64,000 nucleotides of DNA from an uncultured Paracoccaceae bacterium. GTDB lineage: Bacteria; Pseudomonadota; Alphaproteobacteria; Rhodobacterales; Rhodobacteraceae. Under the pieces are notes generated by a model. It was not told the origin of the DNA, did no database searches, and saw nothing but the letters and a program-made list of their open reading frames with translations. The DNA lies in NCBI GenBank assembly GCA_947503175.1, contig CANNCO010000004.1:1-64000 (forward strand). The letters run 5' to 3'. The translations under genes and the position numbers were made by a program. Below are positions 16,820 to 25,751 of this stretch, in pieces (the first letter of the stretch is position 1; each line of letters opens with the position of its first letter).

Positions 16820-17583
16820 CCAGCCCCTTGCGCGAGCGACTTCAAAGCCGCCCCTGCTTTGGCGTCAGTTGCCGTCTGACCCGAACCACCGATATCGCGC
16901 CGATGCTGCGCGATGCGGGTTACGACTGGATGTTCCTCGATCTGGAACACGGCCCGCTCAGCTTTGATCAGATCACCCAGATGGCGCTGGCCGGGGTCGA
17001 GGCAGGCGTCACGCCGCTGGTGCGTATGGCGGACGCTTCCCCCGGCCCAATCCATCGTGCTCTCTCCAACGGCGCGATGGGTGTGATCGTTCCGCATGTC
17101 GACACGCCCGAGACCGCCGCAGCTGTCGCCCGGCAATGCCGTTTCCCGCCGCTCGGAGAGCGCTCCGTGCCCGGGCTTGTGCCGCAACTGGGATACACGC
17201 CGCTCAGCTTTGCCGAGGCGGCCAAGCGTCTCGATCCAGTCACCATCTGTGCCGTCATGATCGAAAGCGCCGCCGCCGTCGACGCGGTGGACGAGATCGC
17301 CTCGGTCGAGGGGGTCGACATCCTTTTTGTCGGCGCCTCCGATCTGACCTTTCAACTCGGTGTCCCGAGCGTTTACGACGATCCGAAGGTGGCAGGCGCA
17401 ATGGAAAAAGTCGCCGCCGCAGCGCGCCGCCATGGCAAGATCGCGGGTTTCGGTGGCGTTGCCGATGCCGCGATGGCGCAGCGCTACATCGCGTTGGGTA
17501 TGCATTTCGTGCTCGCGGGCAATGATGTCTCCATGTTCATGGCGGGCGCACGGGCGCGGCGCGCGGCTTTGACCGGGGAGTGA
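16816..17583 (+). CDS. HpcH/HpaI family aldolase
   Basis: 255 residues of the class II pyruvate-aldolase family. DWMFLDLEHGPLSFDQ carries the metal and substrate region, GVIVPHVDTPETA and VMIESAAAVDAVDEIASVEG the metal-binding Glu, and DILFVGASDLTFQLG the Asp. Such enzymes split 4-hydroxy-2-oxo acids to pyruvate plus an aldehyde. It overlaps the DUF1445 stop by four nucleotides, and its own stop is 11 nt from the convergent ThDP-enzyme gene. The aldehyde product could feed the aldehyde dehydrogenase of the facing operon, but nothing in the sequence proves that. Confidence 0.9.
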   Translation: MTSPLRERLQSRPCFGVSCRLTRTTDIAPMLRDAGYDWMFLDLEHGPLSFDQITQMALAGVEAGVTPLVRMADASPGPIHRALSNGAMGVIVPHVDTPETAAAVARQCRFPPLGERSVPGLVPQLGYTPLSFAEAAKRLDPVTICAVMIESAAAVDAVDEIASVEGVDILFVGASDLTFQLGVPSVYDDPKVAGAMEKVAAAARRHGKIAGFGGVADAAMAQRYIALGMHFVLAGNDVSMFMAGARARRAALTGE

Positions 17584-17594
17584 ACGCATCATCG

Positions 17595-19232
17595 CTATCC
17601 CCTCATCGCTTTGAGCTGTGCGGCGTAACCCGACGGGTCCAGCACGACATCTATGAGCGACGGGCCTTTGGTGGCCTTCGCCTCTTTCAGCGCGGCGCCG
17701 TATTCCTCTGTGCTCGACACGCGCCAGGCCGCACATCCGAACCCCTTGGCAACGGCCGCGAAATTGGTGCGGGGCCAGCGGGTCCCGGCCGGATCCAGAC
17801 CCCGGCTCTGTTGCTTGAGATCGATCATCGTGAGCGCGCCATCGTTGAACACGATGACCGTGACATCCACATCGTACTGCACGGCTGTGGCCAGTTCACC
17901 AACGCACATTTTCAGCCCGCCATCCCCGGTAAAGGCCAACGCCCGCGTGCTTGGATCGGCAAGGGCCGCCGCGATGCCTGCGGGCAGCGCGAAAGCCATG
18001 GAGGCCAAACCGTTCGAGATCTGGACGTCATTCGGGCGCATTGCCGGCCAGAAGCCCGTCGCACTCAGCATATGTGCGCCTGCATCGACAGTCACGCGCG
18101 CCTCCACTCCAAAGACCTCAGCCGCGCGCTCGACGATATCTTGGGCCGAGATCCCCTTCGCCCCGGGAAACCCGATCCGGGCGCGCTGGTCATCGCGCAG
18201 ATCTGCAATCTCTTCGACCGTCCAGCCCGGCGCGGTGTTGCGCCCGGCAAGGGCGCTGAGCGCAGGGGCGAGCGGGCCGTAGACCGCTTCAGTCGCGGCA
18301 ACGTAATGCGGCCTATAGCGGTTTTTGGCAATGTCGAGAACCGGCGCCGCGTAGCGCCAGGGCTGCAGGATCAGCTCGACCGGGTCGAGCCCGACCAGCA
18401 CGATCAGATCCGCTTGGTCAACGGTCGGTGCTTCGGCAGCCCCGCCGGTGAACAGGCCGACCCGCGCGGGATAGTCGTCGGGAATAACGCCCTTGGCCTT
18501 GTAGGTCGTCAGAACGGGGCAGCCTAGCGCCTCGACAAAGGCCCGGGTTTCGGCTGCTTCGGTCCGCGCTTCGAGCCCGACAACGACAACCGGGCGCTTT
18601 GCCTCTGCCAAAAGCGCATGCGCCTTGGCCAGATCCGGCGCGGGACTGTCCACGACAGAGCCGTCAGACGCAGCGCGCGCCGAAACCGACGGGGCGGGCA
18701 CGACGCGCCTGGCCGCAGCCCCGGTCATCTCGACATGCACCGGGCCCTGTACACCGCGCATGGCTGTGTCGATCAGATCCTCGATTTCGCGTGCCGGGTC
18801 ATCTGACTCGAGCCTGCTATAACCTTTGATCACCGGCGCGCTCATTGCGGCCTGATCAAACACCTGATGCGTGACGTAGCTGGCAAGCTCATCGGAGAAA
18901 CCATCGGTCACCACGATGACCGGCGCACGGTCCAGCGCGGCATGGGCAATCCCGTTCATCGCTTGGGCAAGGCCCGGCCCCTTGGTTGTCAGCGCCATGC
19001 CGGGCGCCCCCGTCATATCCGCATCAACCGCGGCCATCATCACGGCGGCATTTTCGGTGCGCGTCAGGACAAAGGTCATGCCAACGGCCTCGGCCGCCGC
19101 GATCAGATCGAGACTGGAGCCACCGCCAGGCACGCCGTAAACCCGCTTTGTCCCGCGACGGTGCAGCGCGTGGATCAGAGCCTGAGCAAGCGTCTGCTCC
19201 GCCACCGCAGATATGCTCCCTGTCTCGTTCAT
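17595..19232 (-). CDS. Thiamine-diphosphate enzyme, acetolactate synthase/oxo-acid decarboxylase-like
   Basis: 545 residues from the ATG at 19232, which overlaps the IclR stop by four nucleotides. The N-terminal domain has YGVPGGGSSLDLI and the catalytic Glu in LTRTENAAVMMA. The C-terminal ThDP-binding motif is FTGDGGLKM followed by VIVFNDGALTM. Length fits the acetolactate synthase/benzoylformate decarboxylase superfamily. The strict coupling to an IclR regulator and the catabolic surroundings argue for degradation of a 2-oxo acid, perhaps the product of the neighbouring aminotransferase, rather than branched-chain amino acid synthesis. No small regulatory subunit is nearby. Confidence 0.88.
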   Translation of the reverse strand: MNETGSISAVAEQTLAQALIHALHRRGTKRVYGVPGGGSSLDLIAAAEAVGMTFVLTRTENAAVMMAAVDADMTGAPGMALTTKGPGLAQAMNGIAHAALDRAPVIVVTDGFSDELASYVTHQVFDQAAMSAPVIKGYSRLESDDPAREIEDLIDTAMRGVQGPVHVEMTGAAARRVVPAPSVSARAASDGSVVDSPAPDLAKAHALLAEAKRPVVVVGLEARTEAAETRAFVEALGCPVLTTYKAKGVIPDDYPARVGLFTGGAAEAPTVDQADLIVLVGLDPVELILQPWRYAAPVLDIAKNRYRPHYVAATEAVYGPLAPALSALAGRNTAPGWTVEEIADLRDDQRARIGFPGAKGISAQDIVERAAEVFGVEARVTVDAGAHMLSATGFWPAMRPNDVQISNGLASMAFALPAGIAAALADPSTRALAFTGDGGLKMCVGELATAVQYDVDVTVIVFNDGALTMIDLKQQSRGLDPAGTRWPRTNFAAVAKGFGCAAWRVSSTEEYGAALKEAKATKGPSLIDVVLDPSGYAAQLKAMRG

Positions 19233-20035
19233 CGCAGGCTTGGCGCGAGCCCCTCGCAGAGATGCGCGAGCCGTGGGCCAAGCTCGTGTTCGAGTTTTTC
19301 GCGTTCGACGCGGAACGCCGGGGCGCCGCACATCATCGACATCACGGTGCTGCGATCCGATGCGACAAGCGGTGTGGCAACCGCGCGCATGCCGCGATGC
19401 CATTCATCCTCGACATAGCAATAACCACGCTCGTCAACCTGCGCGATCGCTTCCTCGACACGGGGCCGCAGATCGGCCCAATCCTTGGATCCCAGCCGTT
19501 CTTTGAACCGCTCGAAAAAGAACGCCCGCTCATCCTCCGTGACCCCGGCCAGAAAGGCCCGGCCGACGGCGGTTGTGGGCATCGGCACACGCGAGCCGAC
19601 ATCGAGGTGAAGCGTCGAAAGAAGGCGGCTTTTGCACACGTCGACAAAGATCAGGCTGAGCCGGTCGCGCGAGGCCAATCCGACCGACACATCGTGCTGC
19701 AACGCAAGCTCCATCATCGGATCATGCGCCACCTGCCGGACAACAAGATTGGAAATCACCGAATAGCCGAGCGCAAGGATCGCTTCGGTCGGCTCATACT
19801 TCCCTTCGGCCTTCAAGTGCCGCAGGTAACCAAGCTCTTCGAGCGTGTGGGTGAGCCGCGAAACCGTCGCCTTGGGAATTCCGGTCGCCGCCGAAAGCTC
19901 CTGATTGCCGAGGGCCCCGCAACCAGGTCGGAACGCGCGCAAAATCTCGAACCCACGGGCAAGGGCTGTGATGAACTTCCGATCCCCCGAGGGATCGACC
20001 ACCGTTTTGTCGAGGTCGCCCACATCCGTGTTCAT
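19229..20035 (-). CDS. IclR family transcriptional regulator
   Basis: 268 residues. The winged helix occupies about residues 20-85 (ALARGFEILRAF, then LSAATGIPKATVSRLTHTLE as the recognition helix region). The effector domain follows (GSRVPMPTTAVGRAFLAG and the C-terminal MSMMCGAPAFRVERE). IclR proteins bind small carboxylates or aromatics and control catabolic operons. It is co-transcribed with the ThDP enzyme and is the only regulator within the first 20 kb, so it probably controls this cluster and possibly itself. Confidence 0.93.
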   Translation of the reverse strand: MNTDVGDLDKTVVDPSGDRKFITALARGFEILRAFRPGCGALGNQELSAATGIPKATVSRLTHTLEELGYLRHLKAEGKYEPTEAILALGYSVISNLVVRQVAHDPMMELALQHDVSVGLASRDRLSLIFVDVCKSRLLSTLHLDVGSRVPMPTTAVGRAFLAGVTEDERAFFFERFKERLGSKDWADLRPRVEEAIAQVDERGYCYVEDEWHRGMRAVATPLVASDRSTVMSMMCGAPAFRVEREKLEHELGPRLAHLCEGLAPSLR

Positions 20036-20326
20036 TCAAGATCCGTCCGCCAAGATCCACCCATTCGCGTTGCTACGGTATGACGCGGAGTGTTAGTCAA
20101 AAAATCCCTTCTGGCAATTCAAAAATGATCCACTAATACCGACAAGCGGAATTGGAATACGATTTTCGGCAGAAATGCGACCTATGTTTCAACAAAGTCA
20201 AACGCAGTTTCGGCAGATAGTGAGGGGTATCGCACTGATTATAATCATGAAATTTCTGTCAATATATTTCTCTGGAAAGCAGAGCGCTCATCGAGCCATC
20301 TTCCAGACCGTCGGCGGAGCTGAGCG
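20036..20326. promoter_or_regulatory. Divergent intergenic region between IclR and EamA genes
   Basis: 291 nt, clearly richer in A and T than the flanking genes. It must hold the IclR promoter (minus) and the EamA promoter (plus). Short symmetric elements such as GAAATTTC near 20250 are visible, but none is long enough to call an operator. No coding potential was seen. Confidence 0.45.
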
Positions 20327-21223
20327 TTGACCGGCTCACGGATTGTCGAGGCGCGGCCCCTTCTCGGGGCGGCAGCGATTCTCGCGAACACGATTCTGGT
20401 GCCGATTGTCGGTGTCTCGGTGAAGATGCTGGCCGAACAGGGCGTCGCTCCACTGGAGCTTTTGGCGGGTCGCGGATGGCTTACCTTTGTGCTGTTGCTC
20501 CCGCTTCTCGTCTTTGCCAGCAACCGCCGCGCCGTGGCCCGGGCCGATCTCAAGGCGCACGCCATCCACGCCGCTTTTGCCGTCTCGACGATGGCGTGTT
20601 TTTACTACGCGCTGCGCACGCTGCCGCTGGTCACGGTCACGGCGATCAATTTTACCTCACCGGCGCTCACGGTCCTTCTGGCGGCGCTCATCTTTGGCGA
20701 CCGTGTCCGCCCACTTGGCTGGGCCGCGCTGGTTTTGGGGTTTGTCGGCACGCTGTTGGTGCTGCGGCCGGGCGTCGAGGAATTTGGCCTCGACGTCATC
20801 GTTGTGCTGATCGGGTCAATCTTGGCTGCGGGGATGAACCTGGCCGTGCGGCGCATTCCCGCGCGCAGCACGACCTATGCGGTTTTGTTCTACTTCAGCC
20901 TCGCTGGCGCGATCGTCTATGGCGCCCTCGGCGCAACCAGCGTCACGATCCCGACCCGGACCGAAGCGATCTGGTTCCTGATCCTCGCCGCCACGGCGAT
21001 CTGCGTCCACACCTGCATCGCGCTGGCCTATCGCGTCTCGTCGACGGTTTTGGTCGGGGGGCTCGATTACGGGCGCATCGTGGGCGCAGCGCTATTGGGG
21101 TACTTTCTTTTTGCCGAAGTCCCCAATCCGCTCGACGCCGCCGGCATCGTATTGATCGTCCTCAGCGGGGTGATTGTCCTGCGCGTCAGCACCGAAGGAG
21201 ACAGGCAACAGGGACCAGTCTAA
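20327..21223 (+). CDS. EamA/DMT superfamily transporter
   Basis: 298 residues with ten hydrophobic segments arranged as two EamA repeats (about 10-135 and 150-290). Typical motifs are LLAGRGWLTFVLLLPLL, LRTLPLVTVTAINFTSPALT and GALLGYFLFAEVPNPLD. The start is a TTG at 20327 with GGAG a few nucleotides upstream; no in-frame ATG fits the N-terminal helix as well. Such proteins usually export metabolites or amino acids. The last codons overlap the 3' end of the convergent amidase gene by four nucleotides. Confidence 0.9.
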   Translation: MTGSRIVEARPLLGAAAILANTILVPIVGVSVKMLAEQGVAPLELLAGRGWLTFVLLLPLLVFASNRRAVARADLKAHAIHAAFAVSTMACFYYALRTLPLVTVTAINFTSPALTVLLAALIFGDRVRPLGWAALVLGFVGTLLVLRPGVEEFGLDVIVVLIGSILAAGMNLAVRRIPARSTTYAVLFYFSLAGAIVYGALGATSVTIPTRTEAIWFLILAATAICVHTCIALAYRVSSTVLVGGLDYGRIVGAALLGYFLFAEVPNPLDAAGIVLIVLSGVIVLRVSTEGDRQQGPV

Positions 21224-22566
21224 TTCCGATCTGGGTCACGCGGGCAAGCCGTGAGCTCCGGTGTCGCGGACTCATAGGCATGGGCAATCCGGAGCACTTG
21301 AGCATCACAACGCATGGGCGCCATGACTTGCAGCGCCATCGGCAAGCCAGCCGAGGACAGACCGCATCGGACGCTGACCGCTGGCAGTCCCGCGATATTG
21401 GCCGGCGTGGTGAACATCGGCGCCTGCATGTAATCGAGCGGAGCGATCCCTTTACAGCGTGCGGGGTCTCCGGATGCAACTGGCAGGATCACGGCGTCAA
21501 TATCGGTCATCGCGGCCCTGGTACGCTCGGACAGGAACTCTCTGCGGCGGCGGACCTCGGGCCGCAGCGATACCCGCGACGCACCCGCGCGGATCCGGGC
21601 CTGTGTGATGGGGCTGACCTTTTCGGGATGCCGAGTTATCTTATCGCCGTAGATCGCGAAAGCGTCGCCCAGCATCAGGGTCAGCCCGCAGTCGGAATAG
21701 TCTGCCAGCGGGGACAGAGCGATGTCTCTGATCTCAGCACCGAGCCTGCGAAACAACGAACAGGCATCTTCGAACGCGCGGTGCCAGTCTACAGAAGCCG
21801 GCGCGATCATGCGGGAATCGACGCCCAGCCTAATCCCATCGAGGCGTGATGTCAGCGCCGCCGAATAGCACTTGTTTTCGGTCAGCGCGTCGAGCAGCAA
21901 AGCGCAGTCGCGAACACTGCGCGCCATCGGTCCGATCTGGTCAAGGCAGGGGGCCAGCGGGTTCAGACCCTCGGGCGGCACAAGCCCGTCCGTCGGCTTC
22001 AGGCCAGCCACGCCGCAAAACGCGGCAGGCAAGCGAACCGACCCGACCGTGTCAGTGCCTAGCGCGGCCGGGAACAAGCCTGTTGCCAATCCCACGGCAG
22101 AGCCGGAGGAGGACCCGCCCGGGCTGTAATCCGGGTTGAAGGGGTTGGCCGGCCACGGAACCGCGTCGTCCGGGCCCGGCGCACCCAGACACAGCTCGGC
22201 GCTGTGAACCTTGCCCAGCGGGATAGCGCCTGCGCGCCGCAAGCGCGCGACGGCCGGCGCGTCCTTCCGCGCCGCCTGTGGCTCGATCAGCCGCGAGCAC
22301 GCGGTTGTAGGAAGGCCGGCCACATCAATCGCGTCCTTCACGCCAAAGGGGATGCCGTGCAGCGGGCCGCGCCAGCCTCGGCGCGCGATTTCGCGGTCGG
22401 CGTCGCGCGCAGCTTTCCGCGCCGCAAAAAACATCGGCGCCACATAAACATGCGGCACGGTGTCGGCCCGCGCAATCACCGCATCGACCAGCTCCAGCAC
22501 ACTTAACTCCCCTGCCCGGATTAGCTCTGACAGTGTGGCGATATCGCGCTGGTGCAACGGGTTCAC
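21220..22566 (-). CDS. Amidase signature family enzyme
   Basis: 448 residues with the Ser-cisSer-Lys machinery: lysine in GIPFGVKDAIDVAG, the glycine-serine stretch YSPGGSSSGSAVGLATG and the nucleophile region GTDTVGSVRLPAAFCG. The usual TGGS triplet reads TVGS here, a small deviation next to the catalytic serine. It would hydrolyse a carboxamide to acid and ammonia in the cytoplasm. It begins 8 nt after the GMC oxidoreductase stop on the same strand, as the third gene of an operon. GatA is unlikely because gatC and gatB are absent. Confidence 0.92.
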   Translation of the reverse strand: MNPLHQRDIATLSELIRAGELSVLELVDAVIARADTVPHVYVAPMFFAARKAARDADREIARRGWRGPLHGIPFGVKDAIDVAGLPTTACSRLIEPQAARKDAPAVARLRRAGAIPLGKVHSAELCLGAPGPDDAVPWPANPFNPDYSPGGSSSGSAVGLATGLFPAALGTDTVGSVRLPAAFCGVAGLKPTDGLVPPEGLNPLAPCLDQIGPMARSVRDCALLLDALTENKCYSAALTSRLDGIRLGVDSRMIAPASVDWHRAFEDACSLFRRLGAEIRDIALSPLADYSDCGLTLMLGDAFAIYGDKITRHPEKVSPITQARIRAGASRVSLRPEVRRRREFLSERTRAAMTDIDAVILPVASGDPARCKGIAPLDYMQAPMFTTPANIAGLPAVSVRCGLSSAGLPMALQVMAPMRCDAQVLRIAHAYESATPELTACPRDPDRN

Positions 22567-22573
22567 AAGACGC

Positions 22574-24196
22574 TCACAGGTCGCTTAGGATCAGATCGGC
22601 AGCGCGTTCGGCCACCATCATTGTCGGAGCGGCCGTATTGGTCGAGGGGATCGACGGAAAGACCGAGGCATCGGCGACACGAAGGCCTTCGACTCCGCGC
22701 ACCCGCAGGTCCGGATCGACCACGGCACCGTCATCGGCACCCATCCTACAGGTGCCGCAGGCGTGATGAACGGTGCCCGCCGTTTGCCGCACCCAATCAC
22801 CGATGGCCTTGCGCCCCGTGACGCCCGTGCCCGGACCAACCTCGCGCTGCCGGTAGGGATCAAAGGGCTTTTGCGAGAACACGTCTCGCAGGATCTCGAC
22901 GGAGTCGACCAATTGGTCGAGATCACGCGGATCGGAGAGATAGTTGAATGCAATCTCGAGCGGCGATCCGGGCTGCGCCCCCGTCAGGCGCAGCCTGCCC
23001 CGGCTGGCTGGTCGCATGATCGAGGCATTGGCCATGAAGCCCGCGCGGGTATTGGCCGGGGGCTTGAACGGGTTGAACCGAACGGTCGCGCTGCTGAGCG
23101 CGGGCATGAAATGACTTTGCAGATTGGGCAGATCAGCGCCGGGGCCGCGCAGATATGCCCCCGCCTCCAGCGGAAAGATCGACATCGGCCCTCTGCCCAG
23201 CAGCCAGGCTTTGAGAAAGGCGAGGCTTGCGCGGTCGATCCGCGTCAGTTCATGCAACGTCACATCCGCCGGGGCCTCGTGGCCAACGCGGATCAGAACG
23301 TGATCGTGAAGGTTTTCGCCCACTTCGGGCCGGTCCGCAACAATGCCGACCCCGATCCCCGACAGATGATCCGCCGGGCCAATGCCCGAGCGCATCAGGA
23401 GCGCGGGCGATCCGAACGCGCCGCCGCAAAGCAGAACCTCCGCGCTTGCGCGATAGGTCGTGCGCACGCCCTTCCGGACCAATTCGACCCCCGTCGCTCG
23501 GGTTCCGTCGACAGTAACCCGGCGCACCGTGGCGCCCGCGATCACGGTCAGGTTGTGCCGCCCGCGAACCGGATCGAGAAATGCGGTCGCCGCGCTTTCG
23601 CGCCGACCGTCGCGGATCGTGAAATGATACCGGCCAAAGCCCTCGGCATCCGGCGCATTGAAATCGGCACAAGCCGGATAGCCCGCCGCAAGGCCCGCCT
23701 CGATGAACGCGTCCGAAAGGGGGCTGGGCGTGACCCGAGGTCTCGAGACACCCAGCGGGCCGTCGATCCCGTGATCGGTTGCGTCTCCGGGCCCGCCAAA
23801 CCGCTCGGATTTCAGAAAATGGGGCCGCACGGCTTCCCATGACCAGCCTGGCATCCCCGATTGCGCCCATGTGTCATAGTCCTGAGGCAGACCACGCACA
23901 TAGACCATGCCGTTGACGGCGGTCGATCCGCCCACAACCTCGCCCCGGGGCAGATCAACTACTCGACCAGCCAGGCCCGGCTCCGGACCCGTGCGAAACT
24001 GGTGCATGTGACGTTGGCCACGCAGCAGGATCGCCGTCATCATCGGAACCTTGAGCATCGGGTCGAAACGCCCCCTGGCGCCGGCTTCGATCAGAAGCAC
24101 CCGCAGGTCGGGATTGATAGAAAGCCGCGCTGCCAGAACGCAGCCCGCCGCCCCGGCGCCGACGATGATATGCGTGTAATCGCCCGATGCACTCAT
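22574..24196 (-). CDS. GMC family FAD-dependent oxidoreductase
   Basis: 540 residues. The N-terminal dinucleotide fold is HIIVGAGAAGCVLAARLS, followed by the GMC signature PRGEVVGGSTAVNGMVYVRG. A second signature, LLCGGAFGSPALLMRSGIGP, lies near residue 255. The C-terminal catalytic motifs are TVHHACGTCRMG and SIPSTNTAAPTMMVAERAADLI. It resembles choline and alcohol dehydrogenases that oxidise an alcohol to an aldehyde with FAD. It is translationally coupled by an ATGA overlap to the AhpD-like gene before it. Substrate unknown. Confidence 0.93.
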   Translation of the reverse strand: MSASGDYTHIIVGAGAAGCVLAARLSINPDLRVLLIEAGARGRFDPMLKVPMMTAILLRGQRHMHQFRTGPEPGLAGRVVDLPRGEVVGGSTAVNGMVYVRGLPQDYDTWAQSGMPGWSWEAVRPHFLKSERFGGPGDATDHGIDGPLGVSRPRVTPSPLSDAFIEAGLAAGYPACADFNAPDAEGFGRYHFTIRDGRRESAATAFLDPVRGRHNLTVIAGATVRRVTVDGTRATGVELVRKGVRTTYRASAEVLLCGGAFGSPALLMRSGIGPADHLSGIGVGIVADRPEVGENLHDHVLIRVGHEAPADVTLHELTRIDRASLAFLKAWLLGRGPMSIFPLEAGAYLRGPGADLPNLQSHFMPALSSATVRFNPFKPPANTRAGFMANASIMRPASRGRLRLTGAQPGSPLEIAFNYLSDPRDLDQLVDSVEILRDVFSQKPFDPYRQREVGPGTGVTGRKAIGDWVRQTAGTVHHACGTCRMGADDGAVVDPDLRVRGVEGLRVADASVFPSIPSTNTAAPTMMVAERAADLILSDL

Positions 24197-24921
24197 GTGA
24201 CGCCAGCGGCCTCGTCAAATCCGCCCTGTCCGGTCATCCGAGCCCAGGCCCTGAACGGCGCGCTCGCATCAAGCCTGCCATCGAGGATCATGTCTTTCCA
24301 GATCTCGCAGGTATCGACAAAATTCGGCACGCCGCCGGGAAACATCGCCAGAGCAAGTCCCTCGGCAATCGCCACCTCCTGCGCGCCGGCGCGGTAGGCT
24401 CCGGCAAGATGTTCGCTCACCCAGTCCCATCGACGGTGGCACTGATGCGCGGCGGCAAGCCCGACCTCGGCGACCCAGGGTTCGACGGGATACCGCTCCA
24501 TCAGTGCCGCGAGACCCGCGCGATAGCTGGCGACCGCGTCAAAACCCTTAAGATGCGCGGCCCAATGCTTTTCGACAAAGTGGTGGCGGGCCGCGCCATC
24601 GCTCCAGGCCACCAGCGCAAGTGCGGCCTCGATCTCGGCCTGGCCGCCGCCGGCCTTGCGCAGCCGGTCAATGTGATGCGTGGCGATGGCCTCCCCGGTC
24701 GAGACAAGAATGATCAGCCAGATCACCTCCTTTTCATGGAGCGACAGCTGCCCTTCTCGCAGGGTCAGTTCCGAATACATCCCGTCATAGGCCGCCAGCA
24801 GCGTCGGCGTCGCAACCGCAAGCAGCCCGTGATGGGGCAGAAGATACCCCCGTTTGGCACGGATCGCGCTCAAGTGTTCTTCGACGTCTGCAACGGTTGT
24901 CGGCGCGGGGCTGTCGGTCAT
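24193..24921 (-). CDS. AhpD/carboxymuconolactone decarboxylase-like protein without CxxC
   Basis: 242 residues, all-helical. The segment LSLHEKEVIWLIILVSTGEAIATHHIDRLRKAG (read around residues 58-90) resembles the core helix pair of the AhpD/carboxymuconolactone decarboxylase fold. A weaker second copy is possible around 160-205. The peroxidase CxxC pair is absent; its position reads STGEAIATHH, so a redox role is unlikely and a binding or lactone-type role is possible. It is the first gene of the minus-strand operon leading to the GMC oxidoreductase and amidase, and starts about 95 nt from the divergent SDR gene. Confidence 0.65.
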   Translation of the reverse strand: MTDSPAPTTVADVEEHLSAIRAKRGYLLPHHGLLAVATPTLLAAYDGMYSELTLREGQLSLHEKEVIWLIILVSTGEAIATHHIDRLRKAGGGQAEIEAALALVAWSDGAARHHFVEKHWAAHLKGFDAVASYRAGLAALMERYPVEPWVAEVGLAAAHQCHRRWDWVSEHLAGAYRAGAQEVAIAEGLALAMFPGGVPNFVDTCEIWKDMILDGRLDASAPFRAWARMTGQGGFDEAAGVT

Positions 24922-25015
24922 TTCGGGCTCTCCTGCATCTATCGGGTTCGCGGCATTTGCACCTGCAGGCTTAAGGCCCTAGCCTTGGCACCTGCGACGG
25001 ACGGGATTGGGGTCA

Positions 25016-25729
25016 ATGGGTCAACTGAATGGAAAGATCACTTTGGTCACCGGGGCCGCACGCGGGATCGGCAAGGCCATCTCGGACCGGTTCGCCGCAG
25101 AGGGCGCGCTGGTCATTCGGCTCGACCGGCATCCGGACCCGGGGATCACCTGCGCCGATGTCACCGACGAAACGGCTGTCGAGACCGTAGTGCGCGAGGC
25201 GGTTGCCGAGCATGGCCGGATCGATGTGCTGGTCAACAACGCCGCTGCGTCGAACACCAAGGCCGCGTTTGCCGACCTCTCGCTCGCCGATTGGCGGCAA
25301 AGCCTGGATGTCAATCTGACGGGGATGTTCCTTGTCAGCCGCGCGGTCATCAAAGCCATGCGGGGAACCGGCGGCGGCGTCATCATCAACGTGGCGTCCC
25401 AGCTTGGCAGCGTCGCCGTGCCGGGCAGGGCGGCTTATTGCACCACCAAGGGCGGCGTGCTGCAGATGACGCGCGCCATGGCGCTCGACCATTCGGATGA
25501 CGGGATTCGGGTCAACGCGCTGTCGCCGGGCGCAGTTCTGACCGAGAGGCTGCTGGACACCTATGGCACGGCGGACGCGGCAAACGCGGCGCTTGCGCCC
25601 AAGCATCCCATCGGCCGGATCGGCATGCCGCGGGATGTGACCGGTGCGGCGCTCTTTCTCGCTGGTGACGACTCCGCGTTTATGACCGGCGCCGATCTGA
25701 TCGTCGACGGTGGCTATACGGCGCAGTGA
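25016..25729 (+). CDS. Short-chain dehydrogenase/reductase, FabG-like
   Basis: 237 residues from the ATG at 25016; a TTG nine nucleotides upstream is less likely. The cofactor loop is TGAARGIGKAI, the NNAA motif is VLVNNAAASN, and the catalytic set is Ser in VASQLGSVA with Tyr and Lys in AAYCTTKGG. The C-terminal FMTGADLIVDGGYTAQ is typical of classical SDRs. It would interconvert an alcohol and a ketone with NAD(P). It is alone on the plus strand, divergent from the AhpD-like/GMC/amidase operon, so the gap 24922-25015 is probably a shared promoter region. Confidence 0.93.
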   Translation: MGQLNGKITLVTGAARGIGKAISDRFAAEGALVIRLDRHPDPGITCADVTDETAVETVVREAVAEHGRIDVLVNNAAASNTKAAFADLSLADWRQSLDVNLTGMFLVSRAVIKAMRGTGGGVIINVASQLGSVAVPGRAAYCTTKGGVLQMTRAMALDHSDDGIRVNALSPGAVLTERLLDTYGTADAANAALAPKHPIGRIGMPRDVTGAALFLAGDDSAFMTGADLIVDGGYTAQ

Positions 25730-25751
25730 GCCGGGGCCTGAGCGTGTCCGA

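Noticed and set aside
17595-19232. Acetolactate synthase large subunit of branched-chain amino acid synthesis
   Set aside because: No small subunit gene follows and the gene is coupled to an IclR regulator in a catabolic neighbourhood.
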